From: an uncultured Clostridia bacterium
Lineage (GTDB): Bacteria > Bacillota > Clostridia > Christensenellales > Aristaeellaceae
NCBI GenBank assembly: GCA_946413245.1
Contig: CAMKJS010000032.1
Coordinates: 1-33,619, forward strand
Reading direction: 5' to 3'
DNA length: 33,619 nt
Below are positions 23,226-32,700 of the stretch, one piece after another (the first letter of the stretch is position 1; every line of letters begins with the position of its first letter). Made by a program: the position numbers and the translations under genes. The notes below the pieces were generated by a model that was not told the DNA's origin, did no database searches, and saw only the letters and a program-made list of their open reading frames with translations.

Positions 23226-24263
23226 ATGAATATGCAGAAACGAATTGTTACGCCCGGGCCCCTGCACGATGATCAGGGAAGGCTGGTGGAAACAGGCTAT
23301 GCCACTGAGCTGATCAAAACGTATGACCGCCGCAAAGTCGCGGCGAAACGCATGCGGATCAAGGAATGGGACTATTATGCGGTTTGTTCGGATCAGTTTG
23401 CCCTGGCGCTGACTATCGACCACAACGGATACATGACGATGGACAGCATTTCCCTGCTGGATTTCGGGCAGAACAGTCAGGTGACAAAATCGGTGATGAA
23501 CCTGCCCATCGTATCTCCGAGAGACCTGCCGCCGACCAGTGCAAAGGGCGATATCCGCGTGAAGGGAAAAGGATATATGCTCTCCTTCGAAAACGACGGT
23601 ATCAGCCGGCACCTGACCGGATTCATGAATCAGTTCACCGGGCAGGATACGATCGTGTTCGATATCCATCTGTCCGACGCGCCGAAGGAATCGATGGTCA
23701 TAGTCACTCCGTTTAAGGATCATCCGGAAGCCTTCTATTATAACCAGAAGATCAACTGCATGCGGGCGGAGGGAACGATCACGCTGGGCGGAAAGGAATA
23801 CCGCTGCAGCCCGGAGGATACGTTCGCGGTTCTGGACTGGGGCCGCGGGGTCTGGACGTATGACAACACCTGGTACTGGGGATCCGCTTCAGGCCTGGCG
23901 GACGGCGTTCCCTTCGGGTTCAACATCGGGTACGGCTTCGGCGATACGTCGGCAGCCAGCGAAAACGTTCTGTTCTATGACGGAAAGATTCATAAGCTGA
24001 GTCAGGTGCAGTTTCAGATTCCGATGAAGGACGGAAAAGAAGACTATCTGTCGCCCTGGACGTTTACCAGCGACGACGGACGCTTTGAAATGCAGTTCCA
24101 GCCTGTTATGGACAGAAGCGCCAAAGTGGACGTGGGGATCATCTGCTCCGATCAGCATCAGGTGTTCGGCCGGTTCAGCGGGACAGCGGTGCTGGATGAC
24201 GGACGGACGCTTCGGATCAGCAGCCTGATGGGCTTTGCGGAGAAGGTCCGGAATAAATGGTAG
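23226..24263 (+). CDS. DUF2804 family protein
   Basis: A 345-residue soluble protein. GGGAGGA lies 7 bp before the ATG. It matches the DUF2804 pattern: an opening ITxPGPLHDDQGRLVETGYA, a central YYNQKINCM, then DWGRGVWTYDNTWYWGSASG, and a final region with DGRTLRISSLMGFAEKVRNKW. The Trp-rich centre suggests a beta-rich, lipocalin- or hydrolase-like fold. The family is common in Bacillota and has no established activity. There is no signal peptide. It is convergent with the following ATPase gene and only 28 bp away. Confidence 0.85.
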   Translation: MNMQKRIVTPGPLHDDQGRLVETGYATELIKTYDRRKVAAKRMRIKEWDYYAVCSDQFALALTIDHNGYMTMDSISLLDFGQNSQVTKSVMNLPIVSPRDLPPTSAKGDIRVKGKGYMLSFENDGISRHLTGFMNQFTGQDTIVFDIHLSDAPKESMVIVTPFKDHPEAFYYNQKINCMRAEGTITLGGKEYRCSPEDTFAVLDWGRGVWTYDNTWYWGSASGLADGVPFGFNIGYGFGDTSAASENVLFYDGKIHKLSQVQFQIPMKDGKEDYLSPWTFTSDDGRFEMQFQPVMDRSAKVDVGIICSDQHQVFGRFSGTAVLDDGRTLRISSLMGFAEKVRNKW

Positions 24264-24291
24264 GCAGGGAACGCTGACACAGCCGGCGGGA

Positions 24292-25347
24292 TTATGCCTC
24301 CGGTATGTAATTTTCCAGAACAAATTCTTCGAACAGCGGCAGTTCAAACCGTACGACGCCGTATACGTCCCCGTTGATGATTCCCTTCCGGATCAGTCTG
24401 GTGCGATAAGGCGTAAATCCGTTGCTGCTCATGTTCAGGTACGCACGGATTTCGGAAACGCTTCCTCCGGGGTTTTTGGCAATCCCATAAAGCACCCGCC
24501 GGTCTTCCGCGGAAAGTTCCTGCCAGATTTTCTCATAAACATATTCTTCCAGATACTGCTTGTATTCTGCCCGGATTCGGGCAGGATTATTCCGGCATTC
24601 CCATGTGAAATACCCGAGAACCTGGAATGCAAATGAATAGCCCTTTGTTCTTCTGGCCATATCCAGCGCTGATTCCGAATCGAGTTCGAAGATCCGTGCG
24701 TAGCTTTCAGCCATTCTGCCTATGTTCAGCGGCGTCAGCGCGATTCTCGGAGCACGGTACAGAAAAGTCAGCGTCTTTTGATCCTGCAGAGCCCGGACAT
24801 TTTCATACAGGCCTGTCATCAGCAGAAACAGGGGAAGATCCTGCCGTAGAAAGATCTGAAACGCGCTGGCAAACACCTTCATCGAAGGAGTTCCGGATAC
24901 TTCGTCTATGGCAATCAGCACCTTTTTATGATGCCGTTTCAGACTGGTCAGCATTCTCGTCAGCGCGACCTCAATATCATGTTCCGGTTCTGTTCCTTCA
25001 ATCTGTACCCCCAGGCCGAACGCGGAAAGGTTGATTTTGGCTGCCGTAAAGATCTCCTTCAGGGTATTCTCGCTGCTCAGTTTGGCAGCCAGATTCTGCA
25101 GCAGATCCCGGTCTGGATTCAGTTCAACCACAACCCAGTCTTTCTCGCTCTGAAACCGCTTGCACACAGAGGTCATAAATACGGTTTTTCCGCTTCCCCG
25201 TACGCCTGTAATGATGGTGATATGCTTGCTGGGATGATCGTCTGTAAAGGAACTGACCAGTTCCCCCATCAGCAGGGATCTGGGAATCATCTCATACGGT
25301 TCTCTGCCGAAATCCAGTGTGAACGGATTTTTGATATTCTCTGCCAT
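24292..25347 (-). CDS. AAA ATPase, Orc1/Cdc6-like, with winged-helix C-terminus
   Basis: A 351-residue ATPase. GGAGGAAGG precedes the ATG. Walker A GVRGSGKT is at 48-55, Walker B is KVLIAIDEV, and sensor-like LLMTGLYENV follows. The C-terminal 80 residues (LSAEDRRVLYGIAKNPGGSV, then SEIRAYLNMS, then GVVRFELPLFEEFV) look like a winged helix. This architecture resembles archaeal Cdc6-like proteins and the multicopy bacterial AAA_16 ATPases, and it differs from the product of 8984-10402. A DNA-binding role is plausible. Its promoter region carries four regular 20-bp repeats, a set-up that recalls both autoregulation and iteron-type origin binding. It is a single gene. Confidence 0.85.
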   Translation of the reverse strand: MAENIKNPFTLDFGREPYEMIPRSLLMGELVSSFTDDHPSKHITIITGVRGSGKTVFMTSVCKRFQSEKDWVVVELNPDRDLLQNLAAKLSSENTLKEIFTAAKINLSAFGLGVQIEGTEPEHDIEVALTRMLTSLKRHHKKVLIAIDEVSGTPSMKVFASAFQIFLRQDLPLFLLMTGLYENVRALQDQKTLTFLYRAPRIALTPLNIGRMAESYARIFELDSESALDMARRTKGYSFAFQVLGYFTWECRNNPARIRAEYKQYLEEYVYEKIWQELSAEDRRVLYGIAKNPGGSVSEIRAYLNMSSNGFTPYRTRLIRKGIINGDVYGVVRFELPLFEEFVLENYIPEA

Positions 25348-25383
25348 TTGCTTTCCTTCCTCCCGGCTGATGCGTCTGATTTG

Positions 25384-25490
25384 TTTTACAACTCTTTACA
25401 GTTTATCCGATCTTTTACAACTCTTTACAGTTCGCATAACTTTTTACAACTCTTTACAGTTCAGAATTCATTTTACAACTCTTTACAGTT
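25384..25490. repeat. Four 20-bp direct repeats at an exact 29-bp period
   Basis: TTTTACAACTCTTTACAGTT occurs at 25384-25403, 25413-25432, 25442-25461 and 25471-25490. All four copies are identical, and they are separated by three unrelated 9-bp spacers. The array covers the promoter and leader of the Orc1/Cdc6-like ATPase gene. Such regularity fits repressor or initiator binding sites (iterons) rather than slipped-strand decay. Confidence 0.96.
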
Positions 25491-25497
25491 TTGTCAA
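25470..25497 (-). promoter_or_regulatory. Likely promoter of the Orc1/Cdc6-like ATPase gene, inside the repeat array
   Basis: On the minus strand TTGACA (25497-25492), a 16-bp spacer and TAAAAT (25475-25470) enclose the outermost repeat. The other three repeats then lie in the leader. A protein bound to the array would block initiation. Confidence 0.65.
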
Positions 25498-25503
25498 TCA
25501 AAA

Positions 25504-25547
25504 AGTTTTGTCATGGTTTCTCTTCCTGTGCGTATTTCACACGTTAC
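25504..25547 (-). pseudogene. Leader and first codons of a lost acetyltransferase copy
   Basis: This stretch matches 22824-22866 (the ribosome site, ATG and MTK codons of the GNAT gene at 22834) with about six changes. The frame continues MTKLFD and stops. No other part of that gene is present. It is a duplicated gene start left as a scar, 13 bp from the 53-bp element. Confidence 0.75.
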
Positions 25548-25560
25548 TTTGATTCCTTAT

Positions 25561-25613
25561 ATGCCATTTAACGCGCACGATTTTGCAAAATCAGCAAAAA
25601 CGTGCGCGTTAAA
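25561..25613. repeat. 53-bp palindromic element, right copy
   Basis: TTTAACGCGCACG (25567-25579) and CGTGCGCGTTAAA (25601-25613) are perfect complements. Extending each arm inward to 20 bp adds only one mismatch. The flanking ATGCCA is shared with the left copy at 23028-23080, which lies in the opposite orientation. The 25348-25691 gap contains this element, the acetyltransferase scar and the 29-bp repeat array. Confidence 0.92.
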
Positions 25614-25691
25614 CGTGGATTTTCCGAAAAGGGTGTATGACGGATCGTCCGGCTTTTCTCCGTTTCTTTCAGACAACAGGACGCGTGATTT

Positions 25692-27869
25692 TCAGATTTC
25701 CACCCGCCAGTCCCGGGCATAGACGCTGCCGTCGGAGGCGGTATAGGGATCCGGGCCTTCAACGGCGTCCTCGGCATGGCGTTCGACGGCGGCCATATCG
25801 GCGGGCAGGTTATAGGGCAGGCGCCCGCCGGGTTTACGCACACCGGTCAGGACGTCGAAGAGGACCTGCCAGTTCACGCCGAAATGAACAAGAACGGCGT
25901 CCGCGGCGGGTTCGAATTCAGCGGGCACGGCGGGATTGTGCAGATGCAGGCAGACGATCACGGGCTTCCGGCCCATCACGCGCCGGGCTTCCAGAATGTT
26001 GTCCAGATCCTTTTCGTTATAGCAGGTGTTGGTTTTACCGCGGTAAGAGCGGTTGGTGAAATCCTCCCGGTAATCGCCGCCGGCGATGCTGGGATCCCTG
26101 GCCGTGTCCGCCGTATACGGGCGGTACTGCAGGAGCAGGGGCCGGTAGCCGTTGCCGTCCCCTGGGCAGTAGGGATCGGAAAGGGGACTCTCCGCCAGAA
26201 CGACGGCCGCGTCCGCCTTCTCCGGATTCTCCGTACGGATCAGCCAGGGCGAGCAGTCAAAGCCCCGCAGGGGATCGAAATCCTCCGCCGGGAGGACCAT
26301 GCGGATAAAGCCCTTGTGCGCGTCATAATGCCGCCCGGGAATCCAGACCTTTGTGCCGCGCTTCAGCGGAAGGACGCCGCCGGCGTTCTTGATCGCCACT
26401 ATAGCCCGGGCCTGGGCTTCCAGGCCGGCCTTCACAAACCGCGCCGCGCCGACGATCTTTTCGCTCTCGTCGGGATCCAGGTACGGGTTTTCGAACAGCC
26501 CTACCCGGAAGATCCCGGTCAGCAGGCGCTCCGCGCTGAGGCGCATGCGCTCCTCCATGAAGTCCGCGCCGTACTGTTTCTCGCCGATCTGCCAGGCATC
26601 GAGGACCGGCTGGGCGTCGTTGTTGCCGCCGAACTGATCCACGCCGTTCAGGATGGCCCGCAGATGCCGCTCGGCTTCCGTCAGATCCTGTACGCCGTAG
26701 CTCTGGCTGCCGAAGGCGTCCACGGAGGGTTTGGGATCGTGCGTGACGCCCCAGTCCGTGCAGACGACCCCGTCATAGGCGTATTTCTCCCGCAGCAGAT
26801 CCCGAACGATATGGGCGTTGTAGGCGTTCCCCACCCGGGGATCGCCTTTCAGCCAGGAGACCGTGTAATACGGCATGACCGCCGCGGCCTTACCGGTTGG
26901 GCCGTCCAGGCGGAAGGCGCCTTCCGTGAAGGGGCGGAGGTGCTGCTCAAACTGCCCGGAGGGATAGACCGCGAAGCAGCCGTAGACGTAATGCGCGTCC
27001 CGGCCGCCCTCGCCGGTTCCGCCGCCGGGCCAGTGCTTGACCATGGTGATGACGCTCTCCGCGCCCCAGCCGTCGGGGGCGCCTTCCGTGGTCTGCATGC
27101 CGTCGCAGTAGGCCTTGACCATGGGAATGACCCGCTCCGGATCGCTGCCGAGGGTATCCTCCATCCGCATCCAGCGCGGCTCGGTGGACAGATCGATCTG
27201 CGGCCCCAGCGCGGTGGTGATACCCAGCGCCCGGTATTCCCGCGCCGCGGTGCGGGCGAATTCGCGGACCAGCTCCGGATCGCCCGCTGCCGCCAGGCCG
27301 ATTCCTTCCGGCCATTTGGAGACGTCGCTGCCCGTGTTGCGGAACTCGGCTCCGCCGGCCGTCGCGCCGTGGCGCGGATCGGTGGAAATGTTGACCGGGA
27401 TGCCCCAGGGCTCCGCCTCACAGACCGCCTGAAGATTATTGCTCCATTCGGCGGAGATCCGGGCGCTTTCCACCCGCATCTGCAGCATGTGGCGGACGTG
27501 ATCCCGGCGCAGGCAGACAAGCTGCTCGTCGGTCAGATCAGAAGGGGCGTTCTTCTCCGGGTCGAACAGACCGCCGCCGTAGTGGCCGCCGAAGGGGCCG
27601 GGTTCCCGGCAGGGAACGACCTGATGGGAGGAATAGAGCATCAGCCCGGCGATTTCCTCCCGGCTCAGGCGCGAGGCCAGATCCTTCGCGCGGGTTTTCG
27701 GGTCCAGACGCCAGTCCTCGTACGGCAGGAGCTCTCCGGTTCCCGCCAGATCCTTAAAAGCGAGGCCGTCGCGCTCGACGATCCGGGAGCCGTCATGCAG
27801 GCCCAGGGTCGCGCCGCCTTCGTTGCGGATCAGGGTGTAGCCGTTTTTGGTTTCACGGGAATATGCCAT
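25692..27869 (-). CDS. Glycoside hydrolase family 3 protein (beta-glucosidase/xylosidase type)
   Basis: A 725-residue retaining glycosidase with no signal peptide, so it probably acts on imported oligosaccharides. AGGAGG precedes the ATG. The TIM-barrel domain covers about 60-430 and contains VNISTDPRHG, KHWPGGG at 278-284 and the nucleophile Asp372 in CTDWG. The C-terminal alpha/beta sandwich (about 460-725) carries GGVLPLKRG and ends in VGVxKPGGRLP-like residues (VRKPGGRLPYNLP). A fibronectin-like third domain, common in the family, is missing. The substrate cannot be named from sequence. It stands alone, 54 bp beyond the phosphatase gene in the same direction. Confidence 0.92.
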   Translation of the reverse strand: MAYSRETKNGYTLIRNEGGATLGLHDGSRIVERDGLAFKDLAGTGELLPYEDWRLDPKTRAKDLASRLSREEIAGLMLYSSHQVVPCREPGPFGGHYGGGLFDPEKNAPSDLTDEQLVCLRRDHVRHMLQMRVESARISAEWSNNLQAVCEAEPWGIPVNISTDPRHGATAGGAEFRNTGSDVSKWPEGIGLAAAGDPELVREFARTAAREYRALGITTALGPQIDLSTEPRWMRMEDTLGSDPERVIPMVKAYCDGMQTTEGAPDGWGAESVITMVKHWPGGGTGEGGRDAHYVYGCFAVYPSGQFEQHLRPFTEGAFRLDGPTGKAAAVMPYYTVSWLKGDPRVGNAYNAHIVRDLLREKYAYDGVVCTDWGVTHDPKPSVDAFGSQSYGVQDLTEAERHLRAILNGVDQFGGNNDAQPVLDAWQIGEKQYGADFMEERMRLSAERLLTGIFRVGLFENPYLDPDESEKIVGAARFVKAGLEAQARAIVAIKNAGGVLPLKRGTKVWIPGRHYDAHKGFIRMVLPAEDFDPLRGFDCSPWLIRTENPEKADAAVVLAESPLSDPYCPGDGNGYRPLLLQYRPYTADTARDPSIAGGDYREDFTNRSYRGKTNTCYNEKDLDNILEARRVMGRKPVIVCLHLHNPAVPAEFEPAADAVLVHFGVNWQVLFDVLTGVRKPGGRLPYNLPADMAAVERHAEDAVEGPDPYTASDGSVYARDWRVEI

Positions 27870-27923
27870 TTTTCTGTTCCTCCTGAATGATGTTGGTGTG
27901 GGATATGAGGGGAGCCTTTGGGG

Positions 27924-29795
27924 TTAATGAGAATCGCTTTCAGTGACCTGGTTCCCGTAGTACTTCAGGCAGAGCATGGTGATGTCGTCGAATTGGGCGG
28001 CGCCGCCTGCGAAGCGGTCCACGGCCCGGTGCACACGGCGGATGAGCTCTTCCGGATGCGCGTCCGGGGTTTCGTTCAGCGTGGCGGCCAGCCTTTCCTC
28101 GCCGAACATCCTGCCGGAAATGTTGCTGGCTTCCGGAACGCCGTCCGTATAGACGAACACGCAGTCGCCGGGGGTGAGCTCAAATTCCCGGTTCCGGAAC
28201 TTCGCCTTTTTCGAGGCGCCGACAAGGGTTCCGTGCCGGTACTTCAGGATTTCGAAATCGTCCCCCGCGTGCCGGACAACCGGGTTTTCATGCCCGGCGT
28301 TGCAGGCGAGGCCCTTGCCGGTAGAGATCTCCAGCACGGCCAGCCAGACCGTGACGAACATCATGGAGGAATTGCGCTCGCAGAGCTGGAGGTTCACCCG
28401 CTCCAGGGCCGCGGCCGGATCGCAGCCGCTCATCAGCTGGTTTTTGATCAGGGTTTTGGAAGCTGTCATGAACAGGGCGGCGGGAATGCCTTTGCCGGAA
28501 ACGTCCGCGATAACCAGGCCCAGATGATCGCTGTCGACCAGGAAGAAATCGTAGAAATCGCCGCCGACCTCCTTGGCGGGCGTCATGGAAGCGTACAGAT
28601 CGAACTCTGTCCGGTCCGGGAAGGGCGGGAAGGTCATCGGCAGCATGTTGAGCTGAATATCCCCGGCCAGCTTGAGCTCCGCGTCCAGCCGGTCCAGCTC
28701 CGAAATCATGGACACGACGCCCAGCACCGGATCGCCCTCTTCTTTCTCCTCCATGGTCGAGCGGAGGAAGGTGAAGGAATCCTCGTCCGTCATCCGGATG
28801 CGGCAGCTCACCGTCATGAGAACCTTATCCTCCGGAAAAGCGGCGTTATGCTTCGCCACAGCCTCCTCCACCCGCGTGGACAGCAGCTGCAGCTCGGACC
28901 GGCTGTCCGTGCCGGCAAACACCAGAAACTTCCTGTCCTCCACGCGGATGACGTCGTAGCGCTTGTGAAGAATTTCCCGCAGAATCCCGAAGGCGGCCGG
29001 CATGTTTCCGTCGGCCTTCAGGATCAGGGCGCTGCGGGTTTCATACTGCCCGGCGACCGCCATATCGAAGAGGTAGACCAGGTAGCTGCGGTTGTACAGC
29101 TCGGATTCCTCGTCCACAAAGCGAAACTCGCTCATCACGGAATAATACAGCAGGGTAATGCCGATGACATACCCGAGGATCCCGATATCGTACGGGGCGA
29201 ACAGCTGGGTTCCGGAAGCCAGCATGATGGAGACGATCATGGGGGACACGTGGAGAAAGCGCGTTTTCATGGACCGCCGGTCATAATACCGGACCATGAC
29301 CGCGGACAGCACAAAATAAGCGAACTCCACCAGAAAGATGATATACAGAAGCGGTTTGGGCTGGATCAGGTTCTCCGCGGAATAGGTAAAGACGATCCCG
29401 GTGAACAGGTTGACGATCAGGAGGACCAGCAGCCCGGCGAAGGGCAGGAGCGCGAGTCTGAATCGGAATTCCCGCCAGTTTCTCCGCCCGTACAGCTTGT
29501 GATCCACGTAGATCAGCCACAGGATGACGATCACCAGCACGACGCATTCCCGCAGGGTTTTGGCGATCACCGCCGCCGCGTGGCTCCAGGGGGCGGTCTG
29601 CATGTACATCGCGTTATAAATAAACGGGAAAACGCAGTTCGCCGTGACACACAGGCTGAGCAGGTTCAGGATGCGCATGGCAAGGGTTTTCCCATGCCGC
29701 CGGCGCTCTGTCAGAATCAGCAGCACCAGCATCACCAGCAGGGAGGCCGCGTCCACATAGCAGGAAACGACCGCGTCTCCGACAATCGGGGTCAT
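27924..29795 (-). CDS. Membrane-bound SpoIIE/PP2C-type protein phosphatase (RsbU-like)
   Basis: A 623-residue protein. The ATG at 29795 overlaps the sensor stop (ATGA) and has GGAGG 7 bp upstream. About 230 N-terminal residues hold six or seven spans, including WLIYVDHKLYGRR and LIVNLFTGIVFTYSAENLI. A poorly defined linker to about 365 resembles a degenerate GGDEF-like fold. The SpoIIE domain begins with GDIQLNMLP and carries the metal-binding acidic residues in GGDFYDFF, ADVSGKG, YTDG and FDDIT. Such phosphatases dephosphorylate STAS-domain anti-anti-sigma factors. No partner of that kind is in the window. Confidence 0.9.
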   Translation of the reverse strand: MTPIVGDAVVSCYVDAASLLVMLVLLILTERRRHGKTLAMRILNLLSLCVTANCVFPFIYNAMYMQTAPWSHAAAVIAKTLRECVVLVIVILWLIYVDHKLYGRRNWREFRFRLALLPFAGLLVLLIVNLFTGIVFTYSAENLIQPKPLLYIIFLVEFAYFVLSAVMVRYYDRRSMKTRFLHVSPMIVSIMLASGTQLFAPYDIGILGYVIGITLLYYSVMSEFRFVDEESELYNRSYLVYLFDMAVAGQYETRSALILKADGNMPAAFGILREILHKRYDVIRVEDRKFLVFAGTDSRSELQLLSTRVEEAVAKHNAAFPEDKVLMTVSCRIRMTDEDSFTFLRSTMEEKEEGDPVLGVVSMISELDRLDAELKLAGDIQLNMLPMTFPPFPDRTEFDLYASMTPAKEVGGDFYDFFLVDSDHLGLVIADVSGKGIPAALFMTASKTLIKNQLMSGCDPAAALERVNLQLCERNSSMMFVTVWLAVLEISTGKGLACNAGHENPVVRHAGDDFEILKYRHGTLVGASKKAKFRNREFELTPGDCVFVYTDGVPEASNISGRMFGEERLAATLNETPDAHPEELIRRVHRAVDRFAGGAAQFDDITMLCLKYYGNQVTESDSH

Positions 29796-32700
29796 GGCGC
29801 CACCTCCTTCACCGGCTGATTCATCACATACAGATGGATGCACACGAGAATCAGCGTGTACATAAACGCGGTGGAAGATATGCTCGGATACCAGAGCTCC
29901 CAGAGCAGCCGGACGGCAATCAGCAGAACCCCGACGGCAGCCAGACGCGGGTTGATTCCGGCTGTTTTGAACAGGGAGAACACCAGATAGAACCAGATGG
30001 GCAGAATCGGAATAAACACAAGCTCGTCATAGGATCCGGACTGAAAGACGTTTCCCTCGCTGATGGAAAAGATCCAGCCTGTTTTCAGGTTGATCAGCAT
30101 GACAACGATGAACAGGAACCAGGGAATTCCGTACAGCAGCTTCCGCCGCCGCACGCGGAGCTTATCCGGAGTGGTGCGGTAATCGATATAGGTCAGAAGC
30201 AGATACGGGAATCCCACCAGGCAGACGTAGTACACCGTGTTTCCGGCGATCATGAATTCCCGCACGAACGGAAGCGAAACGTATTCCAGCAGATAGGACA
30301 GCAGCTCTCCGACAGACAGGGCGATGTTGACCAGGAACAGGGCTAAGAACAGCCTGTCCTCCAGACGGCCGCGCTTGCGGCGGGCGGAAGAATACACCAG
30401 CGTGCCTCCCATCAGCAGGAGGGACGCGGAAATCATAATGATGGTTCCCGAGGAGCCGGCGGAGATCTCCCGGCCTTTGACAATCCGGAAGGATACGGTC
30501 TGCTCGGTGCGGCCCACCGGATCCATGACCGTGAGGATAAAGTTGAAGGCGCCCATCTTCAGATTCGTGTAATCCAGCGGCACCAGCCGGCTGCGGCTGA
30601 CCGTGGTATCGGCCGGATCAAAGCCGTCCAGCCGGTAGGAGACCTGCGGATCAATCAGCGAATAGTTGAACACATAGGGATAAACGGTCAGTTTGCGCAC
30701 GCTGCCCGGCAGCACAAAACTGCCCGAGTCGTCGGGATAAAAGCGGGTTCCGTCCGCGTCGACATAGGGCAGGCAGATTTTCAGCTTGCTCATGTTCTCA
30801 AAGGGCTTTTCCATATTGACCAGGACCACGCCTGCCGAACCGGCGATATACAGATCGCCCCCGGCGGTCTGCTCGCTGTAGGAGTTGGCGGTGGCGGTAT
30901 AGGGAAGGCCGCTGGTGATTCCGAAGAAAACGGGATCGACGGGCCCGTTTTCCAGCAGCTTCTCCGCGGAAACCACGTAAATCCCGCTGCTGGACAGCAC
31001 CCAGACGTCTCCCCGGCTGTTCTCATACAGGTCAAAGTTGTTGGAATAAGGGAACTGCCGAATCGTCGTGACCTGATAATCCGGCGTCATAAAGGCGAGG
31101 GAATTGCTGGTGACGATCCAGTATACGTCATGATATTGGCTGCGCCTGACCCGCAGGATGACATCCGAGCCCAGCCCGTTTTCGGTCGTGATATGCCGTG
31201 TTTCGTTTTCCCCGACGATATAAATTCCGTCGCCGTCGGACCCGACGACCGTTTCATGCCGGAAGCCTTCCACCGCTGTCAGGAGCTCGGCGCTGAGGAT
31301 GCCGTCCTGCTCCCCGTATGCCTCTGTGACGGCGCCGTCCCGGATGACGTTCACACCGCCGGTGTTCACCACCAGCAGGGAGCCGTCCTCCCGTTCGCTG
31401 ACGACCCGGACCTGATTGGAGAAAAGACCGTCCTCCGGGGTAAACGCGGTCAGCTTTCCCTGATCGTAGCACAGCAGGCCGAGGCTGCGCCAGGTGGAAA
31501 TCCAGATCCGCCCCCCGCTGTCCCGGATGACGGAGCGGATGCGTACGCCCTCCAGATACGACAGAAGATCCTCCGCACCCAGATCGGCTCCGGAGGCTGT
31601 CGCCGCCGCCGTGAGGGGGAGACTGCTCAGCGCTTTCCGGTCCTCGACGACGGTCAGCCCGGTGTCGTTGCCGATGAACAGCTGCCGGCCGTTCATACAG
31701 GTGGTATTGACGACCTCCGCCGGGAGACCGTACCGCTCCGACAGATCCGAGAACTGATTGGGGACGATCTTCATGATGCCCTGCCGGGTGGATGCGAACC
31801 ACAGGTTGCCTTCATAGTCGGTGATGACCCGCTCCACCGAGTTGTCCATCGGTACGTTGTACAGGCGGTGAAAGCCCTCGGCGTCCAGCTTTCCGATCCC
31901 GTTTCCGGCGCAGATCCATACGTCCCCGTCGATATATTCCAGACACTCGGTATAGGAGAGGGAGGAGATGTCCTTGACGCCCAGGGAGGCGAAGTTGGTT
32001 TCCAGACTGCCGTAAAAGATCACCGGTTTTCTGGTTCCGAGATACAGATTGCCGGGATTGGCGGGATCCGGGAGAATGGCGAGAATATCCTTTACCCGGC
32101 ATTCCTCCTGGCTGAGAAAGGAGAGCAGTTTGCCGCCCCGCATCGTAAACAGATCGCCGTTGGACGTGAGCCCGTAGATACGGCCGTCGGTGCCGTGCCG
32201 GAGCTCCCGGATCGTCTGCCCGGCGAGCCGTTCGTCCTGCAGGACGGTGAGGTTCATGCCTTCGTCGATCAGCGCGATGCCGGAGGTGCTGCCCACACAG
32301 ATGAGGCCGTCCTCATCCTCCGTCATGGCGCGGATGCTGACGGATTCCAGGCCGTCCGCCCTGTTCCAGTTCGCGAGCTGCCCCCTGGACATGAGAAACA
32401 CGCCGGAATCGTTCGTGCCGATCCACAGGCGGTCCCGGCTGTCCACATACAGGCACCGTACGTTGGAAATGCCTGCCATTCGTTCAAAGGTGTTTCCGTC
32501 ATACCGGATCAGGCCGGCGTAGCTTCCGATCCAGAGAAAGCCCTCGCCGGTCTGCGCGACAGCGTTCGCCTCGGAGGTGGGCAGACCGTTCCTGTTGTCG
32601 TACAGGATCACGGAATAGCCCTCGCTTTTCCGGATCGGATCGACTGAAAGGGCCCGGTTCAGGTTGCCGGAGACGTTGACCGCCTGATTTCCGGCTTCAC

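Noticed and set aside
25384-25490. CRISPR array
   Set aside because: The repeats are regular, but the spacers are only 9 bp and no cas gene is present.
23028-25613. Composite transposon bounded by the 53-bp elements
   Set aside because: There is no transposase or recombinase inside and no visible target duplication. It is kept only as a possibility in the findings.
25776-32647. Long plus-strand open frames opposite the glycosidase, phosphatase and sensor genes
   Set aside because: These are antisense shadows of genes with clear motifs; their translations resemble no protein family.
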